Shown in pieces: positions 42,747 through 51,132 of a DNA stretch of 64,000 nt. The DNA is taken from positions 62,001 through 126,000 of the forward strand of contig NZ_AVCJ01000023.1 of NCBI RefSeq assembly GCF_000743535.1, given 5' to 3'. Source of the stretch: Arenimonas donghaensis DSM 18148 = HO3-R19. Its GTDB lineage: Bacteria > Pseudomonadota > Gammaproteobacteria > Xanthomonadales > Xanthomonadaceae. The first letter of the stretch is position 1; each line of letters begins with the position of its first letter. The notes below the pieces were generated by a model. That model saw only the letters and a program-made list of their open reading frames with translations, made no database searches and was not told the origin of the DNA. The position numbers and the translations under genes were made by a program.

Positions 42747-44024
42747 ATGTCGCCTTCCCGCCGTGTCGCCATCCTGGGCGGTGTCCGCATCCCCTTCGTC
42801 CGCAACAACACCGCCTACCACGACGTCGGCAACCTGGGCATGTCGATCAAGGCCCTGGGCGCGCTGGTGGAGAAGTTCGGCCTGCACGGCGAGCAGCTGG
42901 GCGAAGTGGCCATGGGCGCGGTGCTCAAGCACAGCAGCGACTGGAACATCGGCCGCGAAGCCGCGCTCAGCTCCGGCCTGTCGCCGGCCACGCCCGGCAT
43001 CACCCTGCAGCGCGCCTGCGGCACTTCGCTCGACACCGTCATCACGGTGGGCAACAAGATCGCCCTGGGCCAGATCGAAGCCGGCATCGGCGGCGGTTCC
43101 GACACCACGTCCGACGTGCCCATCGCGGTGAACAAGCGCCTGCGCCGCCGCCTGCTCGACGCCAACATGGCGCGCAGCTTCGGCGCGCGCCTGAAAGCCT
43201 TCAAGGGCTTCAGATTCAAGGAGTTCACCCCGGAGTTCCCGGGCGTCGGCGAGCCGCGCACCGGCAAGTCCATGGGCGAACACTGCGAAATGATGGCCAA
43301 GGAATGGGGCATCACCCGCGAGGCCCAGGACCAGCTGGCCTACGAATCGCACACCAAGGCGGCGATGGCCTACGAGCGCGGTTTCTTCAAGGACCTGGTG
43401 GTGCCCTTCCGCGGCGTCGAGCGCGACAACATCCTGCGCCCGGACACCACCGTCGAAAAACTCGCCACGCTCAAGCCCGCCTTCGACAAGACCTCGGGCC
43501 AGGGCACGCTGACCGCCGGCAACTCCACCCCGCTCACCGACGGCGCCTCGGCGGCCCTGCTGGCCAGCGAAGAGTGGGCCGCCGCGCACAATCTCGAAGT
43601 GCAGGCCTACCTGGTGGATGCGCAGGTGGCGGCGGTCGATTTCGTGCACGGCGAAGGCCTGCTGATGGCGCCGTGCTGGGCCGTGGCGCAGCTGCTCCAG
43701 CGCAACAAGCTGTCGCTGCAGGACTTTGATTTCTACGAAATCCACGAAGCCTTCGCCGCCCAGGTGCTGTGCACGCTCAAGGCCTGGGAAGACCCGGTGT
43801 TCTGCAAGGAAAAACTGGGCCTGGACGCGCCGCTGGGCAGCATCGACCGCGGGAAGCTCAACGTCGTCGGCAGCTCGCTGGCCGTTGGCCATCCGTTCGC
43901 CGCGACCGGTGCGCGCATCGTCGCCACCGCCGCCAAGCTGCTCAAGGAAAAGGGCAGCGGCCGCGCGCTGATCTCGGTCTGCACCGCCGGCGGCATGGGC
44001 GTCGCCGCCATCGTCGAGCGCTAA
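42747..44024 (+). CDS. Acetyl-CoA acyltransferase (thiolase)
   Basis: This 425-residue thiolase has the nucleophile Cys91 in QRACGTSLD, the histidine-bearing Y-E-I-H-E-A-F-A-A-Q, V-G-H-P-F-A-A-T-G-A-R, and the second cysteine in ISVCTAGGMGVA (Cys412). The length and the extra loop after the first third resemble FadI-type enzymes of fatty acid breakdown rather than short biosynthetic thiolases. No fadJ-like partner lies adjacent. ATG 42747 has AAGGAG nine bases upstream. Confidence 0.92.
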   Translation: MSPSRRVAILGGVRIPFVRNNTAYHDVGNLGMSIKALGALVEKFGLHGEQLGEVAMGAVLKHSSDWNIGREAALSSGLSPATPGITLQRACGTSLDTVITVGNKIALGQIEAGIGGGSDTTSDVPIAVNKRLRRRLLDANMARSFGARLKAFKGFRFKEFTPEFPGVGEPRTGKSMGEHCEMMAKEWGITREAQDQLAYESHTKAAMAYERGFFKDLVVPFRGVERDNILRPDTTVEKLATLKPAFDKTSGQGTLTAGNSTPLTDGASAALLASEEWAAAHNLEVQAYLVDAQVAAVDFVHGEGLLMAPCWAVAQLLQRNKLSLQDFDFYEIHEAFAAQVLCTLKAWEDPVFCKEKLGLDAPLGSIDRGKLNVVGSSLAVGHPFAATGARIVATAAKLLKEKGSGRALISVCTAGGMGVAAIVER

Positions 44025-44032
44025 TCCACTTG

Positions 44033-44084
44033 TGTGGGAGGGACTTCAGTCCCGAAGCTTTTCGGGACTGAAGTCCCTCCCACA
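44033..44084. repeat. Palindromic intergenic repeat, family B, minimal form (copy 6)
   Basis: The 24-base arms (44033-44056 and 44061-44084) are perfectly inverted with only GCTT between them. The arm begins TGTGGGAGGGACTTCAGTCC. It lies between the converging thiolase and hemY genes, eight bases from each stop codon, and may stop transcription from both sides. Confidence 0.95.
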
Positions 44085-44092
44085 AAAAGCGG

Positions 44093-45340
44093 TTATGGCG
44101 GCAGCAGGGGAATGCCGTGGGCGTTGCGCACTTCGGCAACCGCCGCGTCGGCGATCTGTTCGCGCAGGCTGCGGCCACCCAGCGCCAGCGGCGGCTCTTC
44201 GCGGCCAAGGCGAAGGGCGTTGGCGTAGGCGATCTGGGCCCGGCCGGCGTCGCCCTGGGCCGTGAAGACATGGCCCAGGCTTTCCCAGGCATCGGCGCCG
44301 GCGCCCTGCGCGAGCGCGCGATGCAGGTAGTCCTCGGCCTTGCCCCATAGATCCTGCGCGCGGCACAGGCTGCCCAGCGCAGTCAGCAGGCCGGGGCTGG
44401 ACGGGTGCTGGGCCAGCCAGGCTTCCGCGCGCGACAGGCGTTTGCCTTCGCGCCCGGGCGGCAGCCGGCCATAAAGCGCCGCCAGCGATTCATCCCAGTT
44501 GGCTTCCAGTGCATCGGCGATTGCGTGCGCGCCGGCGTCTTCCATGCCGAGCGCGGCGGCGCGCTGGGCGAAGGCGCTGGCCACGGGTGCCGCCAGCCGC
44601 AGCCGCTGCGGCAGCGCATGCCAGCGTTGCTGGAGTTCATCGGCCTGCGGAGCCTGGTCGAGCGTGGCCGCGCTGATGCGGACTTCCAGCGCCGCCAGCG
44701 CATCGGCGTCGGCCACCTGGTCGCGGCGCAGCGCGTTGAGCGAGGCATGGGCGTCCATGGCACGTCCGCTGGCGACCTGCGCTTCGGCGCGTTGCCAGGC
44801 GGCGCGCGGCGGCAGCGAGCCGGCGAGGCTGGCCAGGGCTTCCAGGGTTTCTTCGGGCCTGCCCTGGTCCAGCAGCCGCTGCGCCTGTTCAAGCACGGCG
44901 GCGGTGGTGTCGTGCGCGAGCAGCGCGGCGTGGTGGCGGGCGGCGGCTTCCGCATCGCCGCGGGCATCGGCGGCCCGGCGTGCCCCCAGGAGCGCCGGCG
45001 TGCGCAGCGGGGCTTCGTTGGCGGCCTTGGCCAGCAGCTGTTCGGCGCGCTGCCAGCGGCCCTGGTGCAGGGCTTCCAGGCCACTCACCAGGCGGTTGCG
45101 CGCCAGCTGGTGGGCATGCCGGCGCCAGGCCTTGAACGGCAGCCTCAGGACCCACCACAGCGCCCAGAGCCCGAACCAAAGCAGGCCCCAGGCCAGCACG
45201 AAGTACGCCAGGGTGGTCGTGTAGGTGAGGCCGCGGAAACGCACGACCACGTCGCCCAGGTCCTGGGAGAACCAGTGCCAGGCCAGTGCGCCCAACACCG
45301 CCAGCGCCAGCCACCAGAGCAGGCTGCGGTAGAGGTTCAC
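44093..45340 (-). CDS. hemY: HemY-like TPR membrane protein
   Basis: This 415-residue protein has two N-terminal hydrophobic segments (about residues 6-22 and 41-65) followed by a long TPR-like helical region, the arrangement of the gammaproteobacterial HemY (not protoporphyrinogen oxidase). It lies last in a hemD-hemX-hemY operon. Its GTG start overlaps the hemX stop (GTGA). The conserved A-Y-F-V-L-A-W-G-L-L-W near residues 45-55 agrees. Its biochemical role is unclear. Confidence 0.9.
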   Translation of the reverse strand: MNLYRSLLWWLALAVLGALAWHWFSQDLGDVVVRFRGLTYTTTLAYFVLAWGLLWFGLWALWWVLRLPFKAWRRHAHQLARNRLVSGLEALHQGRWQRAEQLLAKAANEAPLRTPALLGARRAADARGDAEAAARHHAALLAHDTTAAVLEQAQRLLDQGRPEETLEALASLAGSLPPRAAWQRAEAQVASGRAMDAHASLNALRRDQVADADALAALEVRISAATLDQAPQADELQQRWHALPQRLRLAAPVASAFAQRAAALGMEDAGAHAIADALEANWDESLAALYGRLPPGREGKRLSRAEAWLAQHPSSPGLLTALGSLCRAQDLWGKAEDYLHRALAQGAGADAWESLGHVFTAQGDAGRAQIAYANALRLGREEPPLALGGRSLREQIADAAVAEVRNAHGIPLLPP

Positions 45341-46350
45341 GGGCTGGCGTCCCGGCCGCGGCGCAGGTCGCGCAGCTGCTGCAGGGCGGCGCCGGCATCG
45401 GGCAGGGCCGGCGCCAGCGGCTGGTCGGCCAGCGCCTGCAGGCGTTCGCGGCGTTCGCGCAGCAGCGCGTCGTCGGCGTACAGGCGCTGCAGCCATTGGT
45501 CGATGCGCTGCAGGCTGGCGCGGAACGCGGCCTGGTCGCGGCGCTCGAGCGCGGTGCGCGCCAGTGCCAGTTCCAGCGCCAGCGTGGCTTCGCCAGTGGC
45601 GCGGTCCGCGGGGGAAATCAGGTCCTGGCTGCTGCTGGGCCGCACCTGCACGATGGCGTCCAGGATGCGCTGCCAGCGCGAGTCGCCAGCACCGGCGGCA
45701 GGCGGCGCGCCCGGAGCGCGGCTCGACAGCCGCGGCAGCGTGCTCTCGAGGGCGTCGAGTTCACCGGCGGCCAGGTCGCGCGGGTCGGCCGGCAAGGCGC
45801 GCAGCGCGGCGATTTCCTGGGCCAGGGTCTGGCGCAGGCTGATGAACTGCGGGTCGGTCATGGCCGCCAGTGCCTGCTGCGCAAGCACCAGTGAGCGCAC
45901 GGCACCGTCGATGTCGCCGGATACGGACAGGCGCGCCTGGGCCAGGCCCAGCAACAGCTCGACTTCGTCCAGGCGCAGGGCCTCGGCACCTTCGGCGGCC
46001 TGCGAGCTGACTTCGCGCAGGTTGTCTTCCAGGATGGCCGCGCGCTGGCCCAGGCCCAGGACTTCTTCACGCAGCAGGCTGGTGCGGGCCTGGGTATCGC
46101 CCAGGCGCTGCTCGAGCGACTGCTGGTTGCGACGCAGCGAAGCGGCGCCCTGTTCGGCTTCGAGCAGGCGGGCGTCGAGCGCCTCGGGGCTCAGGTCGGG
46201 GCCGGCATCATCCGGTGTCGCCTGGTGTGCCCACCACCACCAGCCGCCGGCGACGGCCAGTGCAAGCAGGGCCAGGGCCAGCAGCCAGGCAAAGGGACCG
46301 GCGCCACGGCGCCGTTGGGTTTCGGGAAGATCGTCGTGCTCGGTGTCCAC
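45337..46350 (-). CDS. hemX: HemX-like membrane protein
   Basis: This 337-residue protein has one transmembrane helix (about residues 19-40) after a basic arginine cluster, then a coiled-coil-like helical stretch (about 55-125) and a helical C-terminal domain. It matches HemX, annotated as uroporphyrinogen-III methyltransferase-like but lacking methyltransferase motifs. It lies 30 bases after hemD and overlaps hemY. Confidence 0.88.
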   Translation of the reverse strand: MDTEHDDLPETQRRRGAGPFAWLLALALLALAVAGGWWWWAHQATPDDAGPDLSPEALDARLLEAEQGAASLRRNQQSLEQRLGDTQARTSLLREEVLGLGQRAAILEDNLREVSSQAAEGAEALRLDEVELLLGLAQARLSVSGDIDGAVRSLVLAQQALAAMTDPQFISLRQTLAQEIAALRALPADPRDLAAGELDALESTLPRLSSRAPGAPPAAGAGDSRWQRILDAIVQVRPSSSQDLISPADRATGEATLALELALARTALERRDQAAFRASLQRIDQWLQRLYADDALLRERRERLQALADQPLAPALPDAGAALQQLRDLRRGRDASP

Positions 46351-46380
46351 GGGGGCATCAACTCGGGTATCGGCGCCATG

Positions 46381-47157
46381 CTACCGGAAGCGCCCGCGGG
46401 CAACATCGGCCGCCAGGGCCTCGACCAGGGTCGCCGGCGCGGCGCCCGACGCCAGGACGATGGCCTGGAAGCCCAGCCCGGCCAGGTGGGCGGCGAGCCT
46501 GGCGCTGCTGGCCACCGCCGGCCGCACCCGCACCGCTTCGCGGCAGGCCTCGTCCAGTCGCCGCCACAGGCCGTCGAAGGCCTCCTGGCTGCTCACCAGC
46601 AGCGCACTTTGTCGCGGCAGCTTGCGCAGCATGCGCAGGCGGCCGGCGCGGGGGTGCAGCGGTTCGCGTCGGTAGACGTTGGCGCGGTGGATCTCGCTGC
46701 CGCGCTGGGCCAGGGTTTCGGCGATCAGCCCGCGTCCTCCGGGAGCCGTGACCAGGCCCACCGACGACGGCGGTGGCTGCAGTTCCGGCAGGGCCAGCAG
46801 CGCCTCGGAGTCGGTACCGTCATCGGGCACCCGGACCTCGTCGATGCCCGCACGCTGCAGGGCCCGCGCAGTGGCTTCCCCCAGCGCCAGCCAGGGCTGG
46901 CCCGGCCGCGCGACCAGTGGCAGCTGCCGGCGCGCGAACTGCACCGCCGCCGGACTGGTGACGATGACCAGCGGACAGGCCAGCGCCGCCTGCAGCGCCG
47001 CGCCGGCCGGCAAGGGCCGCAGGGCCAGCGTCGAAATCGAAAGCGTGCGTGCGCCCAGCGTCGTGGCCGCGTGCCGGACCGGCGCATGGCTGCCAGAGGG
47101 GCGCAGCGAGATGACGTACCATCCCGCCAGCGTTGGCGCGGACCGTTGGCTGTCCAT
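46381..47157 (-). CDS. hemD: Uroporphyrinogen-III synthase
   Basis: This 258-residue enzyme closes and inverts ring D of hydroxymethylbilane in tetrapyrrole synthesis. The family is weakly conserved; here W-Y-V-I-S-L-R-P opens the fold, V-T-S-P-A-A-V-Q-F-A is the first domain's conserved loop, and L-L-V-S-S-Q-E-A-F-D-G-L the second. The ATG at 47157 is chosen over an open frame extending 53 codons upstream into the divergent gene. HemC is not adjacent in the window. It leads the hemDXY operon, which supports the call. Confidence 0.88.
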   Translation of the reverse strand: MDSQRSAPTLAGWYVISLRPSGSHAPVRHAATTLGARTLSISTLALRPLPAGAALQAALACPLVIVTSPAAVQFARRQLPLVARPGQPWLALGEATARALQRAGIDEVRVPDDGTDSEALLALPELQPPPSSVGLVTAPGGRGLIAETLAQRGSEIHRANVYRREPLHPRAGRLRMLRKLPRQSALLVSSQEAFDGLWRRLDEACREAVRVRPAVASSARLAAHLAGLGFQAIVLASGAAPATLVEALAADVARGRFR

Positions 47158-47196
47158 GCCGCAAGCTTGGCACAGCCCCGGGGGAAACGGCACGGC

Positions 47197-47646
47197 ATGA
47201 CCGAACTCGACCACATCAACGCGCACTACGACGCCATGCCGCCCGTGCGGGCGATGCAGGTCAGGGCGGTGCGCTACGACGGCCAGTCGCTGGAACTGCA
47301 CGCGCCGCTCTCGCACAACCTCAACGACAAGGCCTGCGCCTTCGGCGGCAGCCTGGTCAGCCTGATGACCCTGGCCGGCTGGGGCCTGATGACCCTGAAG
47401 CTTCGCGAGGCCGGCATCCGCGCCGATGTCTACGTGGCCGACAGCCAGGTCCGCTACCTGGCGCCCCTGTATGCCGACCTCGCCGCCCGGGCGACGCTGG
47501 CGCCCGACGTCGACTGGTCGTCGGTGCTGCAGGCCTGGAACGCGCGTGGCCGGACCCGCGCCGGCATCACGGCGTCGGTGTCGGCCCCGGATGGCAGCGT
47601 CGTGGCCGATCTGCAGGGCCGCTACGCCGCGCTCCGGCCGACCTGA
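47197..47646 (+). CDS. YiiD C-terminal-type thioesterase
   Basis: This 149-residue protein has a hotdog-like pattern: D-K-A-C-A-F-G-G-S-L-V-S-L-M-T-L-A-G-W-G (about residues 44-63), with R-Y-L-A-P-L in a later strand. It corresponds to the stand-alone form of the YiiD C-terminal domain. ATG 47197 has GGGGGAAA upstream. It is divergent from hemD, with 39 bases between starts. Confidence 0.8.
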   Translation: MTELDHINAHYDAMPPVRAMQVRAVRYDGQSLELHAPLSHNLNDKACAFGGSLVSLMTLAGWGLMTLKLREAGIRADVYVADSQVRYLAPLYADLAARATLAPDVDWSSVLQAWNARGRTRAGITASVSAPDGSVVADLQGRYAALRPT

Positions 47647-47666
47647 GACGACGGCGCCGGGGTGTG

Positions 47667-47672
47667 CATAAT
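47667..47672 (+). promoter_or_regulatory. -10 element seven bases before a lipoprotein ATG
   Basis: CATAAT ends seven bases before ATG 47679, so transcription would begin at the start codon itself. A weak -35 (CTGAGA, 47643-47648) is at 18 bases. Confidence 0.45.
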
Positions 47673-47678
47673 GGCGGC

Positions 47679-48104
47679 ATGAAGACCCTGCCCCGCTTCC
47701 TGCATGCCGGCCTCGTCCTCGCCCTGGCCCTGCTTCTGGCCGCCTGCGCCACCAGCGGCCAGCGCAGCCCGCGCGAGGAGACGCTCTACAACTACGTCAG
47801 CGCCGTGCGCTGGAGCGACTTCGACGTCGCGGCGAAATTCCTGGATCCGCAGCTGCGCGAGGCCCGGCCCCTGACCGACCTCGAACTCGAACGCTACCGC
47901 CAGTTCCAGGTCTCGGGCTACGAAGTGAAGTCGGCCAGCGAACCGGCCGAAGGCGAATACCTGCAGGTGGTCGAGATCCGGGTGGTGAACCGCCACACCC
48001 AGGTCGAGAAGGTGCTGACCGACCGCCAGCGCTGGCGCTGGGACCCCGAGGCCAGGCGCTGGTGGCTGGCCAGCGGCCTGCCCGACCTCGACGCCGCCCG
48101 CTGA
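47679..48104 (+). CDS. Small lipoprotein of unknown function
   Basis: This 141-residue protein has a signal peptide ending in the lipobox LLAAC (Cys24 or thereabouts). The mature part is hydrophilic with an alternating strand pattern (Y-L-Q-V-V-E-I-R-V-V-N-R) and a tryptophan-rich end (R-W-R-W-D-P-E-A-R-R-W-W-L), which suggests a compact NTF2-like or beta-sheet fold. An overlapping out-of-frame ATG at 47671 is not used. It sits between the thioesterase and yibN genes. Confidence 0.78.
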   Translation: MKTLPRFLHAGLVLALALLLAACATSGQRSPREETLYNYVSAVRWSDFDVAAKFLDPQLREARPLTDLELERYRQFQVSGYEVKSASEPAEGEYLQVVEIRVVNRHTQVEKVLTDRQRWRWDPEARRWWLASGLPDLDAAR

Positions 48105-48109
48105 CCGGT

Positions 48110-48138
48110 TTGGCCCGCGACGCCGCGGGCCGCATAAT
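48110..48138 (+). promoter_or_regulatory. Promoter of yibN
   Basis: TTGGCC (48110-48115), a 17-base spacer and CATAAT (48133-48138) precede the ATG at 48171 by about 25 bases of leader. Confidence 0.6.
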
Positions 48139-48170
48139 GCCGGCCCCCACGCCGAGCAAACGCGCCGTCC

Positions 48171-48602
48171 ATGGATCAGCTGATCGTTTTCTTCCAAGCC
48201 AACCTGCTGCTGTCCCTGGCCTTGCTGGGCCTGACGGTGGCCCTGGTGTTCACTGAAGTCTCCCGCCTGTTCCGTGGCTTCAAGGGTGTCAGCCCGTCCC
48301 AGCTGACCGCCCTGATCAACCACGAAGACGCGCTGGTGCTCGACATCCGGGGCCAGGCGGACTTCGAGAAGGGCCACATCATCGGCTCGCGCCACCTGCT
48401 GCCGAGCCAGGTCGACCCCGAGGGCAAGCTGCTCGCGAAGGCGAAGGAAAAGCCGGTCGTGGTGGTCTGCGCCGCGGGCATGACCGCCACCGGCGTCGCC
48501 GCGCGCCTGGTCAAGGCCGGCTTCAAGCGCGTGAGCGTGCTCGACGGCGGCATCGGCGCCTGGCAGCAGGCTGGCCTGCCGCTGGCCAAGGGCAAGGCCT
48601 GA
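48171..48602 (+). CDS. yibN: Membrane-anchored rhodanese-like protein (YibN type)
   Basis: This 143-residue protein has one N-terminal transmembrane helix (about residues 8-28) and a rhodanese domain with the active-site Cys100 in VVVCAAGMTATG and the conserved V-L-D-I-R. It would handle sulfane sulfur near the inner membrane. In E. coli yibN opens a yibN-grxC-secB-gpsA row; here secB follows directly and grxC is absent, which supports the name and marks a lineage difference. Confidence 0.88.
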   Translation: MDQLIVFFQANLLLSLALLGLTVALVFTEVSRLFRGFKGVSPSQLTALINHEDALVLDIRGQADFEKGHIIGSRHLLPSQVDPEGKLLAKAKEKPVVVVCAAGMTATGVAARLVKAGFKRVSVLDGGIGAWQQAGLPLAKGKA

Positions 48603-48641
48603 TCCCCCTTCCCCGGCGGTTTCGCCCGGCCCCGGCCGGCA

Positions 48642-48650
48642 TGCGATAAT
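48642..48650 (+). promoter_or_regulatory. Extended -10 promoter of secB
   Basis: TG-C-GATAAT is an extended -10 element, which can work without a -35. The ATG lies 39 bases downstream. Confidence 0.55.
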
Positions 48651-48689
48651 CCCGGGTCTTTCATCGTCTTCATATTCCGGAGTTCCACC

Positions 48690-49196
48690 ATGGCCGAGCA
48701 GAACAACGGCACCGCCGCCGCCGCAACGAACGACCAGCAGGCGCAGTTCACCATCCAGAAGATCTACGTCAAGGACGTGTCCTTCGAAGTCCCGAACGCG
48801 CCGCAGGTGTTCAACGAGCCGGGCCAGCCGCAGCTCGAGCTCAACCTCAACCAGAAGGTCGGTCGCGTTTCCGACGGCCTGTTCGAAGTCGTGCTGCACG
48901 TCACCCTGACCTGCAAGCTGGCCGAAAAGACCGTCTACCTGGCTGAAGTGCAGCAGGCCGGCCTGTTCTCGCTGGCCAACTTCGACGAGCGCACCCTGGA
49001 CATGATGCTCGGCACCTACTGCCCGAACGTGCTGTTCCCGTACGTGCGCCAGACCCTGGGCGAACTGGTGTCCAACGGTGGCTTCCCGCCGTTCTACCTG
49101 CAGCCGATCAACTTCGAGGCGCTGTACGCCGAAGGCCTGCGTCGCCGCGCCGAGCAGGCGCAGGGCGCCCAGGCCCCCGAGGCCGGCAACGCCTGA
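48690..49196 (+). CDS. secB: Protein-export chaperone SecB
   Basis: This 168-residue homotetrameric chaperone keeps preproteins unfolded and delivers them to SecA. Family signs are [31 protein letters not shown] and [15 protein letters not shown] lies seven bases before ATG 48690. It is followed by gpsA after 14 bases, a widely conserved pairing. Confidence 0.97.
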   Translation: MAEQNNGTAAAATNDQQAQFTIQKIYVKDVSFEVPNAPQVFNEPGQPQLELNLNQKVGRVSDGLFEVVLHVTLTCKLAEKTVYLAEVQQAGLFSLANFDERTLDMMLGTYCPNVLFPYVRQTLGELVSNGGFPPFYLQPINFEALYAEGLRRRAEQAQGAQAPEAGNA

Positions 49197-49210
49197 AGCC
49201 GGGTGCGCCG

Positions 49211-50233
49211 ATGACCTCGGCCAAGCCGTCGTTCGCCGTGCTCGGGAGTGGTTCCTGGGGCACGGCGCTCGCTTCGCTGATCGCCCGCAACGGGCATCCG
49301 ACCACGATCTGGGGGCGCGACGCCGCCCAGGTCGAGGCGATCGCCCGTACCCACGAGAACCCGCGCTACCTGCCGGGCATCGCCCTGCCCGAAGCACTGC
49401 AGGGCAGCGCCGACCTCGCGGCCACCGTAGCCGCGGCCGACTACGTGCTGGTGGTGACGCCCAGCCACGCTTTCACCGAAACCCTGCGCGCGCTGGCGCC
49501 GCATCGTCGCGCCAACGCCGGCGTCGCCTGGGCCACCAAGGGCTTCGAGCCCGGTTCCGGGCGCTTCCTGCATGAAGTCGCCGCCGAGGCCCTGGGCCCC
49601 GGCGTGCCGGTGGCGGTGGTCACCGGCCCGTCCTTCGCCAAGGAAGTGGCGCAGGGCCTGCCGACGGCGGTCACCGTGCATTCGGACGACGAAAGCTTCG
49701 CCCAGGACATCGCCGGCTCGCTGCACGGCGCCGCGTTCCGGGCCTACACCGGCAACGACATGCTGGGCGCCGAACTGGGCGGTGCGATGAAGAACGTGCT
49801 GGCCGTGGCCACCGGCGTCGCCGACGGCATGGCCCTGGGGCTCAACGCCCGCGCGGGACTGATCACCCGCGGCCTCAATGAGATGCTGCGGCTCAACGTC
49901 GCCATCGGTGGCAAGGCCGAAACCCTGATGGGCCTGGCGGGCCTGGGCGACCTGGTGCTGACCTGCACCGGCGACCTGTCGCGCAACCGCCGCCTGGGCC
50001 TGGCCCTGGGGCGTGGCCAGTCCATCGCCGAGGCGGTGGCCGCCATCGGCCAGGTGGTCGAATCGGTGCAGACCGCCGATGAAGTGATGCGCCTGGCCGA
50101 ACGCCATGGCATCGAGCTGCCCATTTCCGCGCTCGTGCGCGAAGTGCTGCACGGCCATATCACGCCGGTCGAAGGCCTGAAGATGCTGCTCGCGCGCGAG
50201 CAGAAGCCGGAATTCCCCGAAGGCCTGTTCTAA
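49211..50233 (+). CDS. gpsA: Glycerol-3-phosphate dehydrogenase (NAD(P)+)
   Basis: This 340-residue enzyme reduces dihydroxyacetone phosphate to sn-glycerol-3-phosphate for phospholipid synthesis. The dinucleotide loop is [10 protein letters not shown] (residues 12-21). G-P-S-F-A-K-E-V and the catalytic lysine of [10 protein letters not shown] follow, with G-L-G-D-L-V-L-T-C near residue 247. ATG 49211 fits; the gene ends before a palindromic repeat. Confidence 0.97.
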   Translation: MTSAKPSFAVLGSGSWGTALASLIARNGHPTTIWGRDAAQVEAIARTHENPRYLPGIALPEALQGSADLAATVAAADYVLVVTPSHAFTETLRALAPHRRANAGVAWATKGFEPGSGRFLHEVAAEALGPGVPVAVVTGPSFAKEVAQGLPTAVTVHSDDESFAQDIAGSLHGAAFRAYTGNDMLGAELGGAMKNVLAVATGVADGMALGLNARAGLITRGLNEMLRLNVAIGGKAETLMGLAGLGDLVLTCTGDLSRNRRLGLALGRGQSIAEAVAAIGQVVESVQTADEVMRLAERHGIELPISALVREVLHGHITPVEGLKMLLAREQKPEFPEGLF

Positions 50234-50242
50234 GGCCAGGAA

Positions 50243-50329
50243 CCCCGTAGGAGCGGCTTCACAGCCGCGAATCTTCCGGCTTTGCCTTTGGCAAAGAACA
50301 ACTTCGCGGCTGAAGCCGCTCCTACGGGG
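50243..50329. repeat. Palindromic intergenic repeat, family A (copy 7)
   Basis: The arms are CCCCGTAGGAGCGGCTTC... (50243-50271) and its inverse (50303-50329). The left arm has a two-base insertion (CA) in the inner hairpin loop. The central hairpin CTTTGCC-TTT-GGCAAAG (50280-50296) is intact. It lies between converging gpsA and an Ax21-like gene. Confidence 0.93.
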
Positions 50330-50339
50330 CGTTGCTGGC

Positions 50340-50903
50340 TTAGAAGCTGGCGCGCAGGCCCACCTGGTAGGTTTCGGCGTCATCGTCGAAGGTGACGTCG
50401 CCGGTGATGCCCCAGGTCGGGGTCAGCTTGACCAGGCCGCCGACGGTGCCGCTGAAGTTGCCGTCGAAGTCGTCGCCGTCCACGTAGTTGGCCTTCACCA
50501 GGCCTTCGAGGCGATCGGTGAGGCCACTGCGCAGGCCGATCGAGGTGCGGTAGCCGTTGCCGTCGATGGCGCCGCCGGGCACCGCGACTTCGGTGTCGAG
50601 GTAGGCGGCTTCGGCGAACAGGTCGCTGCGGTCGCTCAGCGGCAGGGCGTAACCGAGGCCCAGTTCGCGGCCATCGAGCTTGACCGGCGAGTTGTCGAGC
50701 TCAAGCCGGGTGACGCCAGCCAGGCCGTACACGTTGGACTCGCCGAACTCGAACGAGCCGCGCACCGCGTGGCCTTCGGCATCCCCGTCGGCGTTGACGT
50801 AGCTGCCCTGCACCCAGGTGTTGCTCGGGGATTCCTGCGCCTGGACGGCGAACGGCAGGGTGGCGGCGAAAGCGAGGGCGATTGCGAGCTTGGTGCGTTT
50901 CAT
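50340..50903 (-). CDS. Ax21-like outer-membrane beta-barrel protein, paralogue 1
   Basis: This 187-residue protein has a signal peptide (cleavage after VQA, residue 22) and eight or so amphipathic strands with N-A-D-G-D-A-E-G type acidic loops. It ends with the outer-membrane signature strand Y-Q-V-G-L-R-A-S-F (terminal Phe). It matches the Ax21 family of Lysobacterales, small barrels exported by the Sec and Bam systems. The ATG at 50903 has AAGGAA nine bases upstream. Tandem with a close paralogue 229 bases upstream. Confidence 0.82.
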   Translation of the reverse strand: MKRTKLAIALAFAATLPFAVQAQESPSNTWVQGSYVNADGDAEGHAVRGSFEFGESNVYGLAGVTRLELDNSPVKLDGRELGLGYALPLSDRSDLFAEAAYLDTEVAVPGGAIDGNGYRTSIGLRSGLTDRLEGLVKANYVDGDDFDGNFSGTVGGLVKLTPTWGITGDVTFDDDAETYQVGLRASF

Positions 50904-51056
50904 CGGGGGGATTCCTTTCGTTTGGGGGGAGGCCCGGTCCATGCCGGGCAGGCACGAGTATTCAAAACCTGCCCGAACTCCCGGTTAACGACGGCGCGAA
51001 CCTGAAGGAACCTGCGGCTGAACAGGTTCAGCTATCGCGCCCGGCGATGAATGCGC

Positions 51057-51082
51057 AAGAAAAAGCCCGGCTTGCGCCGGGC
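51057..51082 (-). terminator. Rho-independent terminator of Ax21-like paralogue 2
   Basis: On the minus strand GCCCGGC-GCAA-GCCGGGC (51082-51065) is followed by five T residues and a T-rich tail (51064-51057). It lies 51 bases after the stop of the upstream barrel gene and separates the two paralogues into two transcripts. Confidence 0.9.
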
Positions 51083-51095
51083 CTCTTCTGTTGCC

Positions 51096-51120
51096 TGCAG
51101 GAGCGGCTGAAGCTCCTACA
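51096..51120. repeat. Remnant of a family A palindromic repeat (copy 8)
   Basis: TGCAGGAG (51096-51103) and CTCCTACA (51113-51120) are the two outer ends of the family A element with the central part deleted, leaving a nine-base loop. It lies between the stop codon of the Ax21-like gene and its terminator. Confidence 0.7.
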
Positions 51121-51132
51121 AGCGGTGCGTCG

